From a virus: a stretch of DNA of 64,000 nt. Positions 53,124 to 60,360 of this stretch are shown here, in pieces (position 1 is the first letter of the stretch; each line of letters begins with the position of its first letter). The stretch lies in the IMG/VR virus record IMGVR_UViG_3300021963_000106, positions 1-64,000 of that record; one strand, written 5' to 3'. Below the pieces are notes generated by a model. That model was not told the origin of the DNA. It worked only from the letters and a program-made list of their open reading frames with translations, and searched no databases. Both the position numbers and the translations under genes were made by a program.

Positions 53124-53792
53124 TCATTCAATTCTTACTCTTTGTGATGTATCAATTCCTCTTTTTCTTTGATACTTTGTAAGATTGCCAGCATTTGTTA
53201 TAAATCCCGTCTCCAAACATTTCCATTTCTGATAACCAGATTTTTCTCTTATTTTTTGCCTAATTTCTTCACTATGTTTTCTATTTTTTCCTGCTTCACT
53301 TAATTTTTTCCTTTGCTCTTCACTTACAATTTTTCCCCTATTTCCATCTCCTATTTTTCTCCGTGTTTCCTCACTTGGAGATTGACCTTTATTCCAAGGT
53401 GTTTTACCTTTTGCTGCTTCACTTAATTTTTTTCTATGTTCTTCACTAAATCCTTTGCCTTTTTGAGAATTGCTAATTTTTCTTCTCCACTCTTCACTAC
53501 ACTTTCCACCTTTATTCCAAGCAATAGCACCAGAAGTTCCATCACCACCATTAGTTAAGTTCCTCAAGATGCCAGTCCCTAAATCTTTTCTACCAAACAC
53601 AGCAATCATATACTTTTCGTGCTTAAATGCTTCTTCCTCTGTTAGATTTTGTTTAAGAAAGATTATTCTATCTTTTGGCGGAACATTCAGTTTTCTATTA
53701 ACTTTAGAATATGCTCTCCTATCTTTACCCTTCCCAATGTAGTAGGGAGTTTTATCCTCACGCAAATAAGCGTAGGTATAGTAATTATTCAT
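53124..53792 (-). CDS. GIY-YIG homing endonuclease with NUMOD3 repeats
   Basis: The 222-aa protein has an N-terminal catalytic domain (YYTYAYLREDKTPYYIGKG, residues 4-22, with Arg and His following) and a conserved Asn/Gly block (LRNLTNGGDGTSG). About five NUMOD3-type DNA-binding repeats follow (for example SEEHRKKLSEAAKGKTPWNKG), then a C-terminal helix domain. The gene is flanked by a cassette on one side and an inverted repeat, terminator and late promoter on the other. It shares its catalytic half with the 166-aa enzyme at 56,477. Confidence 0.9.
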   Translation of the reverse strand: MNNYYTYAYLREDKTPYYIGKGKDRRAYSKVNRKLNVPPKDRIIFLKQNLTEEEAFKHEKYMIAVFGRKDLGTGILRNLTNGGDGTSGAIAWNKGGKCSEEWRRKISNSQKGKGFSEEHRKKLSEAAKGKTPWNKGQSPSEETRRKIGDGNRGKIVSEEQRKKLSEAGKNRKHSEEIRQKIREKSGYQKWKCLETGFITNAGNLTKYQRKRGIDTSQRVRIE

Positions 53793-53815
53793 ACTGCTTT
53801 GTTTGTGGTTATACT

Positions 53816-53823
53816 TATTTATA
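53816..53823 (-). promoter_or_regulatory. Late promoter TATAAATA inside the inverted repeat
   Basis: Exact consensus 24 bp upstream of the GIY-YIG ATG, between the terminator and the inner arm. A GATAAATA also overlaps the stop of the upstream 143-aa gene (53,885-53,892). Confidence 0.75.
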
Positions 53824-53824
53824 C

Positions 53825-53848
53825 AAGAAAAGAGGCATTTCTGCCTCT
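53825..53848 (-). terminator. Intrinsic terminator after the 143-aa gene
   Basis: Stem AGAGGCA/TGCCTCT (7 bp) with a GAAA loop; the following T tract is short (TTTCTT), so strength may be moderate. Confidence 0.7.
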
Positions 53849-53887
53849 AATCTCTTCGCTTGAATAACCACAAACAAGCAACTTTAT

Positions 53888-54319
53888 TTATCGTCGGTAG
53901 AGCCAACCGCCGCTCCAATCCGCATTTTCCAGAGCCCACTCCCTCTCTTTAATGATTAGGAGATTGCACCTTTCGCCCTTTGCAGGACTACGCCACGATG
54001 CTGACTTGAAAACGCCTCCGTTTTGCTTATCTACAAAGAAAGCAACACTACGCGATCCACCACCATTCACCATAATAACTTTGTGATACTTTTTACCAGT
54101 TTCTACAGTATAATCAATGTCGCACTTACCAGACTTGAGTTCATCAATCTTCCGCTGATGATACTCCTGAGTGTCAGCATCATTCACGAACTTTTGATGA
54201 CCGCGAATAGAATACTGCACATAATTCTGCTTGAGTGCTTCAATCAGCAGAAGAGTGTTCTTATACACATTCTCTGCAATAATTTGTTTTGCTTGTGCTT
54301 GCATGGTAGTGTTGCTCAT
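53888..54319 (-). CDS. 143-aa phage protein, unnamed
   Basis: The N-terminal helices MQAQAKQIIAENVYKNTLLL lead to a basic/aromatic C-terminal domain: KYHKVIMVNGGGSRSVAFFVD, GGVFKSASWRSPAKGERCNL and WALENADWSGGWLYRR. The C-terminal domain pattern recurs in small phage proteins. The first ATG overlaps cassette copy 8; the second (54,304) is a likely alternative start. Confidence 0.75.
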   Translation of the reverse strand: MSNTTMQAQAKQIIAENVYKNTLLLIEALKQNYVQYSIRGHQKFVNDADTQEYHQRKIDELKSGKCDIDYTVETGKKYHKVIMVNGGGSRSVAFFVDKQNGGVFKSASWRSPAKGERCNLLIIKEREWALENADWSGGWLYRR

Positions 54320-54348
54320 ACTATTGGGACAATCTCAGGGGCCCAGTT
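54318..54348 (-). promoter_or_regulatory. Intergenic cassette, copy 8
   Basis: AACTGGGCCCC, TGAGAT, TGTCCC, with AATAGT as the box. A direct AACTGG repeat lies at the end of the upstream ligase-like gene. Confidence 0.75.
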
Positions 54349-54352
54349 ACAT

Positions 54353-55255
54353 TCACCAGTTTTTTGCAAGAGTGAAGTTTAGACGGCTGAATTGCATACG
54401 ATCAACAATCTTGTATGATCCAAACTTGTTGTGCATTACGAATCCTTCATGATCAGACTCGTTACCATCAATCTCACACAGAATGTCATCGTCAGTATCA
54501 ATGAAGAAGAACAAATCCATCTTGATTGATGCAACAAGTTTCCAAAGTCGCATCAGGTTGATGTCAACATCATAATTTTCTGCAATTTCATGTTCATCCA
54601 CCATCTTACCCTCACGGATGTAAGAATTGATGATTTTTTTGAGTTCTGCAGATTGTTTTACATTCACGAACTCACAAAGAGTGCTCATTTGCTTAGCAAA
54701 CTTACACACGTCTTCAATGTCCTCACGATAAGGACAAATAGACACCTTAGGTTGCACAAATAGACAGTCTTTTGTACTTGCAAACTTACTGGTAATAGGA
54801 TGAGCTACCATCTCAGGCAGACGATCACCAGTGTAATATGTGTGAGGAGCAATGATAATCTCCTGACGTACAATCTCAGAGAAACGATAGGTAATCGTGT
54901 TGGGTTTGAATGTATCAAGACCCTTACCGAAACCAATCCAATCTCCCTGATACACGTTGTTAGTGCGAGGCAGGAAATCCAGACAATAAATGAGAATCTG
55001 TGCTACGCGAGGTTTACCACCAAAGTGATCAAACACATCATCTTCATTGTAGCAAAGACGAATCTTTTGTTTATTGAACGCTGCCTTTGTGCAGACAAAA
55101 AACTTACCATTCTCAGGATTTGTACCCCACACAATAGCAGGAGCTCCATCCATCTTGACACTAATCTTACTGTTGGATTCATACATCCAATCCAGTACAG
55201 ATAGATCACCTGTAAGGATGAGATCTTCGGGATGTTCTAGATGTTTGTTTTGCAT
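54353..55255 (-). CDS. ATP-grasp-free ligase-like nucleotidyltransferase (DUF6267-type)
   Basis: The 300-aa protein has the motif I lysine of covalent nucleotidyltransferases, Lys34 in SVKMDGAPAIVWG. Later motifs (HEGFVMHN near residue 270, YKIVDR near 280) match motifs IV and V of ATP-dependent DNA/RNA ligases. It may join or cap nucleic acid ends using an adenylated enzyme. The DUF name is from memory. A longer frame starting at TTG would run into the upstream terminator, so I use the ATG at 55,255. Confidence 0.7.
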   Translation of the reverse strand: MQNKHLEHPEDLILTGDLSVLDWMYESNSKISVKMDGAPAIVWGTNPENGKFFVCTKAAFNKQKIRLCYNEDDVFDHFGGKPRVAQILIYCLDFLPRTNNVYQGDWIGFGKGLDTFKPNTITYRFSEIVRQEIIIAPHTYYTGDRLPEMVAHPITSKFASTKDCLFVQPKVSICPYREDIEDVCKFAKQMSTLCEFVNVKQSAELKKIINSYIREGKMVDEHEIAENYDVDINLMRLWKLVASIKMDLFFFIDTDDDILCEIDGNESDHEGFVMHNKFGSYKIVDRMQFSRLNFTLAKNW

Positions 55256-55270
55256 GGCTCTACAATGACA

Positions 55271-55298
55271 TAAAAAAGGGGACAATGCAAGTCCCCTT
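55271..55298 (-). terminator. Intrinsic terminator before the ligase-like gene
   Basis: Stem AAGGGGAC/GTCCCCTT (8 bp) with a 7-nt loop and a T-run of six on the minus strand. It ends the transcript of the 85-aa gene 12 bp before its stop codon's far side. Confidence 0.9.
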
Positions 55299-55309
55299 GT
55301 GACACTTAA

Positions 55310-55567
55310 TCAAGCGGCCTTGCGCTTGCTGGTTTTGGTAACTTTTACCTCTTGAATTGGTAGAGCATTTGCATTGACCAATTCATACATGGTAGCAGTA
55401 GAACGATTCACCAAGAAAAGAGTTTGATTAATAAACTTGCGAACTTTATTCACACCATCGTTCTCATTAAATGCACGAATCAGAAACTGACTGACTCCAA
55501 CAAAAATTGCAGCGATGGTAGCAATGTTCTTCACAAGAGTATCAACGAACTTCCAGTAGAATGTCAT
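55310..55567 (-). CDS. 85-aa membrane-associated protein
   Basis: MTFYWKFVDTLVKNIATIAA leads into a hydrophobic segment (ATIAAIFVGVSQFLI), then an amphipathic region and a basic tail (KVTKTSKRKAA). One membrane pass near the N-terminus is likely. I chose the ATG at 55,567 because the longer frame starts in the cassette leader. Confidence 0.7.
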   Translation of the reverse strand: MTFYWKFVDTLVKNIATIAAIFVGVSQFLIRAFNENDGVNKVRKFINQTLFLVNRSTATMYELVNANALPIQEVKVTKTSKRKAA

Positions 55568-55603
55568 AGTTTGTGTTAGAAACTTCTGTGAGAACACGTC
55601 CTC

Positions 55604-55634
55604 ACACTAGAGAGACAATCTCAGGGGCCCAGTT
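55604..55634 (-). promoter_or_regulatory. Intergenic cassette, copy 9, with external stem
   Basis: AACTGGGCCCC, TGAGAT, TGTCTC, TCTAGT. The end of the upstream 59-aa gene reads CCCAGTT, which can pair with AACTGGG of the cassette over 7 bp with a GATTG loop. Confidence 0.7.
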
Positions 55635-55813
55635 CAATCAACTGGGAGTTTTGCTACACTCTTACCTTTCTTATGATCTGTGATATACTTTCGTGCAGAT
55701 GATTCAGTCCTGCAAAGTTTATCTAACTGTTGACCATTATGAATGATAAGATACTGGTTCCCGTAAGGAATTGCAGCATAGGTATCCTTAAACATTGTAA
55801 ATCCTTCTTTCAT
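55634..55813 (-). CDS. 59-aa small protein
   Basis: MKEGFTMFKDTYAAIPYGNQ then YLIIHNGQQLDKLCRTESSA; a beta-rich start and a basic helix. The start overlaps the upstream stop (ATGA). Met7 is an alternative start. Unrecognised. Confidence 0.7.
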   Translation of the reverse strand: MKEGFTMFKDTYAAIPYGNQYLIIHNGQQLDKLCRTESSARKYITDHKKGKSVAKLPVD

Positions 55814-56355
55814 ACTAGAAACCTCTTCTCATAATCTAACAGTTCTTCGGGAACATCCAATACATTGTTGTTGATTGGACGTGCATATTTCCACTCTTTC
55901 TTACCACTTTCTCTCTCATACAGTTTGATGCCCAAGTGGTTATACTTCATGTTGGTTGCTACAAGAACCTTGTAACCATCGTCTTTGTTTTGTGTCAAGA
56001 ATGAGAGTGATTCGTTCTCCTTCGATGTAACAATGATCGTCCTACATGAGTACCAGAAAACTGACTTGAACTTCTCATAATCGTTCAGGTAAGTATCCTG
56101 ATTATCCAGAATCATTCGACCAACAAATTGTGGCGAAAGACAGTGATCTTGAGTTGTCTTACCTCTGTTCATCTTGTTGACATAGGCATTCTCACTGATC
56201 AGACCAGTTGGGTTAGGATTGCCAGAGTCAAATACACCAAGATAGAAGTCACGGGCAAGAGCAATGTTCCACTCTGGAGATTCATTCCATTTGTGAGCAT
56301 TAGCCCTCATGTTGTTGAATGTTTTCTCGCAGAAGATTTGCCAGTTGCGTTTCAT
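55810..56355 (-). CDS. 181-aa protein, unnamed
   Basis: It is a soluble, mixed alpha/beta protein: MKRNWQIFCEKTFNNMRANA, LARDFYLGVFDSGNPNPTGL, then KTTQDHCLSPQFVGRMILDN and a C-terminal GIKLYERESGKKEWKYARP. The QDHCLSPQ and Asp/Glu residues could suit an enzyme such as a nuclease, but I see no complete catalytic motif. Confidence 0.75.
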   Translation of the reverse strand: MKRNWQIFCEKTFNNMRANAHKWNESPEWNIALARDFYLGVFDSGNPNPTGLISENAYVNKMNRGKTTQDHCLSPQFVGRMILDNQDTYLNDYEKFKSVFWYSCRTIIVTSKENESLSFLTQNKDDGYKVLVATNMKYNHLGIKLYERESGKKEWKYARPINNNVLDVPEELLDYEKRFLV

Positions 56356-56420
56356 TTTAAGAAAAATCGGTGATTTTGTTGCGGTGGATGGGTTCTAGGT
56401 CGGTTGCAGTGAAATTGCAG

Positions 56421-56444
56421 AAAAATCAGGGTTTGACCCCTGAT
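56421..56444 (-). terminator. Intrinsic terminator after the third GIY-YIG gene
   Basis: Stem ATCAGGG/CCCTGAT (7 bp), 6-nt loop, five Ts on the minus strand. It lies in a 121-bp gap that otherwise holds a GGTGAGTCTCACC palindrome near 56,460. Confidence 0.8.
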
Positions 56445-56476
56445 GGCCACTTGAGTCTTGGGTGAGACTCACCGCC

Positions 56477-56977
56477 TCACATATAAGGTTGACCCTTCTC
56501 TGCCCGTTTCCTTCTCCATTCTCTCATATAAAGAGCGTGAGATGATACACTCTCTTCTGGTTCATATTTTCCCTTGTTTGGAGGTATCCTACCTTTGAGA
56601 CTTTCCTTCATTTTTACTATACTTTCTTGAGTGTGTTTTCTTCCGTAGAAATGATTTTTACTTCCCATTCTACTTTGAGACATTCTACTCCTTGTTGTTT
56701 CTGTGAGAGTTGCTCCAGAAGTTCCATCGCCACCATTAGTTCTATTCCAAAGAATACCAGTTCCCAAATCTTTTCTACCTAATACACTGATTAGATAGAT
56801 TTCATGATTAAATGCGTCCTCTTCATTATCGAAATGTTTAAGAATTAAAACTCTATCTACTGGAGGAACAAAAACATATCCTCTGTGGTCTCTATATGCT
56901 CTGTTACCTTTCCCCTTACCAATGTAGTAAGGTGTTCCATCTTCACGCAGATATGCGTAAGTATAGTATTCTTTCAT
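56477..56977 (-). CDS. GIY-YIG homing endonuclease, short form
   Basis: The 166-aa protein has MKEYYTYAYLREDGTPYYIG at the start, then ILWNRTNGGDGTSG and one NUMOD3-type repeat (THTQ-type segment around KHTQESIVKMKESLKG). The catalytic half is closely related to the 222-aa enzyme, but the repeat region is shorter. The start lies one base from an inverted-repeat arm. Confidence 0.88.
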   Translation of the reverse strand: MKEYYTYAYLREDGTPYYIGKGKGNRAYRDHRGYVFVPPVDRVLILKHFDNEEDAFNHEIYLISVLGRKDLGTGILWNRTNGGDGTSGATLTETTRSRMSQSRMGSKNHFYGRKHTQESIVKMKESLKGRIPPNKGKYEPEESVSSHALYMREWRRKRAEKGQPYM

Positions 56978-57057
56978 TGTAAGTCTGGGGATGACTGTAT
57001 CTATTTATTCTATCATAAAAGTGGGACTTACGCAACCTTTGTCTCCCCAGACTTACA
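56978..57057 (-). repeat. Inverted repeat around the late promoter of the third GIY-YIG gene
   Basis: Perfect 13-bp arms TGTAAGTCTGGGG (56,978-56,990) and CCCCAGACTTACA (57,045-57,057) are separated by 54 bp. The inner arm touches the ATG. The architecture matches that at 53,796, with unrelated arm sequences. Confidence 0.8.
57002..57009 (-). promoter_or_regulatory. Late promoter AATAAATA inside the inverted repeat
   Basis: AATAAATA lies 25 bp upstream of the GIY-YIG ATG, so the late transcript would start after the outer arm and could not form the long hairpin. Confidence 0.65.
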
Positions 57058-57077
57058 GATTGCTGCCCACATTCTAT

Positions 57078-58262
57078 TTACCGACGTACTACACTATCAA
57101 CCATCTCACCTTTCTCAAAGACAGCATCAACAACTCGTTGAAGTGCTCGTTCTGTAGATACTCCAACTTTAGAATATACAGGCACCACACACAACCCCCA
57201 GACTTTCTCTTTGCCACCAAGGCGAAGAACACGACCGATAGTTTGAGTCATTTCGATCACATCCATGTTGCGAAGAAAGACTACTGCCTCTAGTTCGCTG
57301 ACGTTGATTCCCTCACTCAAGATAGAACGATGGAGACAAACAAACTTCTTATTAGGGTCACGACCCCAAGAATTGAGAGTGTCGAAAAACACTTCACGAT
57401 TTACCTTCTTGCCATCAATAATAGCCCCAGTCTTGGAGGTAATGTAGAGGTAGGAATAACCATATTGATGTAGTTTTTCAGCACAGTCAGTGTGAGACAT
57501 CAGGTTGATAAGTTGTTTCGCAGACTTAACACAAACCAGGATTTTCTTACAATCAATATCCCCCAGAGTTTCCATCAGATTGCTACTGTCACACTCAGCA
57601 GTTACCTGCTTTGGTGCAAGCACATCGAACTTCTTTGCTACAATCTTAGGAGCGATAATGTATCCACCATCAACAAGTTCGGGAGCAGAAACGCGGCAGA
57701 TGATGTCACCATAGACATCACGATCGTTCATTCCAGGTTTAGAAGGAGTGAGAGAAGTCTTCCTGGTTGCAGTGAAGAAGTAACAACGACGTGCGTTAGC
57801 AGCAAAGTGTTCAGTTGCAGGGAAAAAGTGACGTTGAACAGAATTATGTGCCTCATCAAAGTAGATCGTATCCACATCAATTCCTGCAACTTGCAGACGC
57901 GACAGAGAGTTGTAGGTAGTGAAGATCAGTTGGTGACGATTAGAAGCGGCACACATACCAGCGTGAACAAGAATGTCACGAGGTTTGGTAGTGCTAACGT
58001 GATGAGTTTCTCCACTGTGAACGTGCAGAACTTCAGCGTTAGTGATAAACTCCAGAAACTCAGCAGAGAGTTGTTCCGCAAGAAGAATACGCGGTGCAAC
58101 AACAACAATCGTCTGGGGAGTTTCAGACTGCAACTCGCGCAGACAATCATAGATCATCTTCAGAGTCTTGCCACCACCAGTAGGAACAATGATCTGACCT
58201 TTATCATGTTGTTGCATAGCAGCAACACCACGTTCTTGATGCGGACGGAGTTGGATTTGCAT
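57078..58262 (-). CDS. DEAH-box SF2 helicase
   Basis: The 394-aa protein has LRPHQERGVAAM (Q-type motif), Walker A PTGGGKT (residues 27-33), DEAH (136-139), FTATR (motif III) and an arginine-finger motif QTIGRVLRLGG near 345. It resembles type-III-restriction/RecG-like SF2 helicases and is distinct from UvsW at 1-481. Nucleic acid unwinding is expected; substrate unknown. It is driven by cassette copy 10 and precedes the third GIY-YIG gene. Confidence 0.9.
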   Translation of the reverse strand: MQIQLRPHQERGVAAMQQHDKGQIIVPTGGGKTLKMIYDCLRELQSETPQTIVVVAPRILLAEQLSAEFLEFITNAEVLHVHSGETHHVSTTKPRDILVHAGMCAASNRHQLIFTTYNSLSRLQVAGIDVDTIYFDEAHNSVQRHFFPATEHFAANARRCYFFTATRKTSLTPSKPGMNDRDVYGDIICRVSAPELVDGGYIIAPKIVAKKFDVLAPKQVTAECDSSNLMETLGDIDCKKILVCVKSAKQLINLMSHTDCAEKLHQYGYSYLYITSKTGAIIDGKKVNREVFFDTLNSWGRDPNKKFVCLHRSILSEGINVSELEAVVFLRNMDVIEMTQTIGRVLRLGGKEKVWGLCVVPVYSKVGVSTERALQRVVDAVFEKGEMVDSVVRR

Positions 58263-58276
58263 TGGAATCGGTATCT

Positions 58277-58320
58277 ATTACAAGGACATTCTAAAGGGCC
58301 CAGTTTCATCAACTGGACCC
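58277..58320 (-). promoter_or_regulatory. Intergenic cassette, copy 10, with a 10-bp hairpin
   Basis: AACTGGGCCC and TGTCC are kept; the box is TGTAAT. The upstream flank GGGTCCAGTT pairs with AACTGGGCCC over 10 bp (one G-T) around a 5-nt loop (58,296-58,305 with 58,311-58,320). This is the clearest stem-loop of the set. Confidence 0.75.
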
Positions 58321-58326
58321 CAACAA

Positions 58327-59415
58327 TCAAACTAGAGAGAGTTCGATTTCAGATTCGGGATGGAAGTCTAGGAGAACTTGATCCACTGGGTTTCCATCAA
58401 TCAGACAAGAATGAATGAAGTGAAGTGTTTCATCGTTCATAGTTTCAATGAAGGGACCAAACATATCAAATGTTACCACATTTTCATTGAACCTTGCCCG
58501 AGACCATTCGTTGAAGCATAGTGCGAGTCGGATAGTTGCAGTTTCCATACCTGCACCATGTTGACACTTTGCAGTCCACCAATCCTTATGTCGTTTCAGA
58601 TACTGTTCACTCTTCAGATACTTCTTAAAGTTGACAGATTCATCACCCAACATGTCACAGACATTTGCAATCGCACCATCAAGTTGAGTTCGACCAGTGT
58701 TAAGTTGTTTCAGGAGAGGAATGTATTTGATGAACTTATCCACACCAAGATATACAGAACTCTTCATATTAGTGAGGAGATTAGTCATGTTTCCGTGACC
58801 GTCTTTGTAGACAAGTTCTGCAGAATCTACACTCACACCATAATCATTTACATGGATTCCTGCTTCAGCACAAGCGTTATCAAGTTCCTGTTGTTCTTTG
58901 GTCATACTTCCTGAGAGTTTTGCTACTCGCATCTTGGAAGTTGTTTTGACTTTTGCATTGAGTTCATTCTTTGCATAGAAGAAGTCACGTTCTGCAGCAA
59001 TCATCTCATCTTCAGTACAATTCATATCATGTTTTCCTTGACGTTGAATAGCAATCTCTTCAACACCACAGATATAAGCCATGATTGCACGGTGCATACC
59101 ATCGGGACTTGAATCTCCATACAATTCAGATACAAATGTATCAATAGTTCCTGCAGTTTTGTGAGAGAAACCACCAAACCTCTTCAGGTTATCTTGAATG
59201 TTTCCATGTTCAATCGCATCAACACGTTGAGTCAAAGTATTGATGAAGAGATCCTTAACGTTGATCGTTCGTTTTTCATCACGCAGAGGAATCTCATCCA
59301 TTGCACCATCACTTTTCACACCTTTAGTTTTTTGTGCCCATGCAACAAGTTGCGGACAATACTTGTCAACAATTTGGGGAATGGTGAGAAGATACTGAGG
59401 AACTTGAGTGGTCAT
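58327..59415 (-). CDS. 362-aa protein upstream of the helicase, unnamed
   Basis: It is a soluble, mixed protein: LTIPQIVDKYCPQLVAWAQK, GDSSPDGMHRAIMAYICGV near residue 125, a helical middle (EDEMIAAERDFFYAKNELNA) and a Cys/Trp region (HKDWWTAKCQHGAG). I find no known catalytic motif. The ATG at 59,415 is preferred over an upstream TTG. Its partner role with the helicase is only positional. Confidence 0.8.
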   Translation of the reverse strand: MTTQVPQYLLTIPQIVDKYCPQLVAWAQKTKGVKSDGAMDEIPLRDEKRTINVKDLFINTLTQRVDAIEHGNIQDNLKRFGGFSHKTAGTIDTFVSELYGDSSPDGMHRAIMAYICGVEEIAIQRQGKHDMNCTEDEMIAAERDFFYAKNELNAKVKTTSKMRVAKLSGSMTKEQQELDNACAEAGIHVNDYGVSVDSAELVYKDGHGNMTNLLTNMKSSVYLGVDKFIKYIPLLKQLNTGRTQLDGAIANVCDMLGDESVNFKKYLKSEQYLKRHKDWWTAKCQHGAGMETATIRLALCFNEWSRARFNENVVTFDMFGPFIETMNDETLHFIHSCLIDGNPVDQVLLDFHPESEIELSLV

Positions 59416-59446
59416 AATGTAGTTCAATTAAGAATTAAAGTGTTTC

Positions 59447-59481
59447 GGGTGGTTTCATATCTAAAAGACATTATACCACCC
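59447..59481 (-). promoter_or_regulatory. Extended -10 promoter within an inverted repeat
   Basis: TGGTATAAT (extended -10, TATAAT at 59,470-59,475) sits in a gap before the 362-aa gene. GGGTGGT (59,475-59,481 arm, minus) and ACCACCC (59,447-59,453) form a perfect 7-bp inverted repeat that overlaps the -10. No good -35 is present, so activation or repression at this site is likely. Confidence 0.6.
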
Positions 59482-59517
59482 TTCCTGACGTTTGTGGAGG
59501 GGTCTTGTGACAGTTAA

Positions 59518-59673
59518 TCAACCACCGAACATTTCATCAAAAAGCCAATCACCAGAACGCTCTTTTTCTTCCCAGACTTTGTTAGCGTTCTCAATGATCA
59601 TTGCCTGTTCGATCTTCACATCAATGGCAGATTTGGTCATGAACCAGTTGCCGTTGCGATCTTGCCAGAGCAT
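59518..59673 (-). CDS. 51-aa small protein
   Basis: MLWQDRNGNWFMTKSAIDVK then IEQAMIIENANKVWEEKERS, ending FDEMFGG. A beta hairpin followed by a helix. I chose this ATG because the longer frame starts inside cassette copy 11. Unrecognised. Confidence 0.7.
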   Translation of the reverse strand: MLWQDRNGNWFMTKSAIDVKIEQAMIIENANKVWEEKERSGDWLFDEMFGG

Positions 59674-59692
59674 TGTGTTGAGTGTCGTTGTT

Positions 59693-59722
59693 ATACTACT
59701 GGGACAATCCCAGGGGCCCAAT
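59693..59722 (-). promoter_or_regulatory. Intergenic cassette, copy 11
   Basis: TATTGGGCCCC replaces the AACTGGG flank, then TGGGAT, TGTCCC and AGTAGT. The change in the outer flank shows GGGCCC and TGTCCC are the conserved parts. Confidence 0.7.
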
Positions 59723-59727
59723 AACTA

Positions 59728-60327
59728 TCAGGGTTGATAGTGTGATGCTGGTTTATCAACTCCCTTCTGAATGTCACGATGCAGTCTCTTACCAGCTCTC
59801 ACAAGTTTCTTCTTCTCATCTTTAGTATATTTACCCTTGATCATATGATCTTCAGGTTTTCTTGAACTAGAGAATCTTGAATCTTTTGCTTGTGATGTTG
59901 GTTTAGGTGTTGCCTTCTTTCTTAGAAGTTCAGTTGCTTTTGATGCTAACTCCTTACCCTTTGGTTTTTCTGTTGTTGCAGCAGCACCTTTCTTTTTAGC
60001 AGCAATTCTTGCCTGTGCAGCCTTTCTTCTTTCTTCTTTTGCTGCAGCTAATTGTGCCTCTCTAGCCGATCCACGTTCTTGTTTTGGTGCTTCAATCGTT
60101 GATTCACGTTTCTTACCAATGTCTTTGCGGGGTTTCTGAACTACAGGCGCAGTCTTTCCACCACCAACTCTCTTTGTTCTGCGAATCTCGGGAGTTGTCT
60201 TTCTGCGAAGCCTTCCAGTTCTTCCACCCTCTCCAGTCTTAATGACTTGAGCACCAGAGCGAAACTCTGCATCATAGGTATCACCAGTTGCTTCGCAAAG
60301 AGACATAAACTCCGTGAATGTACGCAT
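59728..60327 (-). CDS. 199-aa basic internal head-type protein
   Basis: It starts MRTFTEFMSLCEA, resembling a capsid-targeting peptide, and is then almost entirely Lys/Arg/Ala-rich and disordered. An EA-type (hydrophobic-x-Glu-Ala) site near residue 12 could be cut by gp21. Basic protein packaged with DNA is the likely role. A CTAAATA late box lies about 27 bp upstream. It is a late-type gene in an otherwise early-type region. Confidence 0.75.
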   Translation of the reverse strand: MRTFTEFMSLCEATGDTYDAEFRSGAQVIKTGEGGRTGRLRRKTTPEIRRTKRVGGGKTAPVVQKPRKDIGKKRESTIEAPKQERGSAREAQLAAAKEERRKAAQARIAAKKKGAAATTEKPKGKELASKATELLRKKATPKPTSQAKDSRFSSSRKPEDHMIKGKYTKDEKKKLVRAGKRLHRDIQKGVDKPASHYQP

Positions 60328-60353
60328 TTGACTATCTAAAATACTCTTTTTAG

Positions 60354-60360
60354 TATTTAG
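60354..60360 (-). promoter_or_regulatory. Late-type box CTAAATA before the 199-aa gene
   Basis: CTAAATA followed by CTAAAA, about 27 bp upstream of the ATG at 60,327, overlapping the stop of the upstream gene. Confidence 0.5.

Larger units (their letters stand above)
53796..53879 (-). repeat. Inverted repeat around the late promoter of the GIY-YIG gene
   Basis: The arms 53,796-53,812 and 53,864-53,879 (GCTTTGTTTGTGGTTAT against ATAACCACAAACAAGC, one bulged T) are 51 bp apart. The inner arm ends 4 bp before the GIY-YIG ATG. In long read-through RNA the arms would pair and bury the start region; a late transcript would contain only one arm. Confidence 0.75.

Noticed and set aside
57492-58418. 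308-aa plus-strand frame opposite the helicase
   Set aside because: The helicase has all its motifs on the minus strand; this antisense frame has no recognisable domain.
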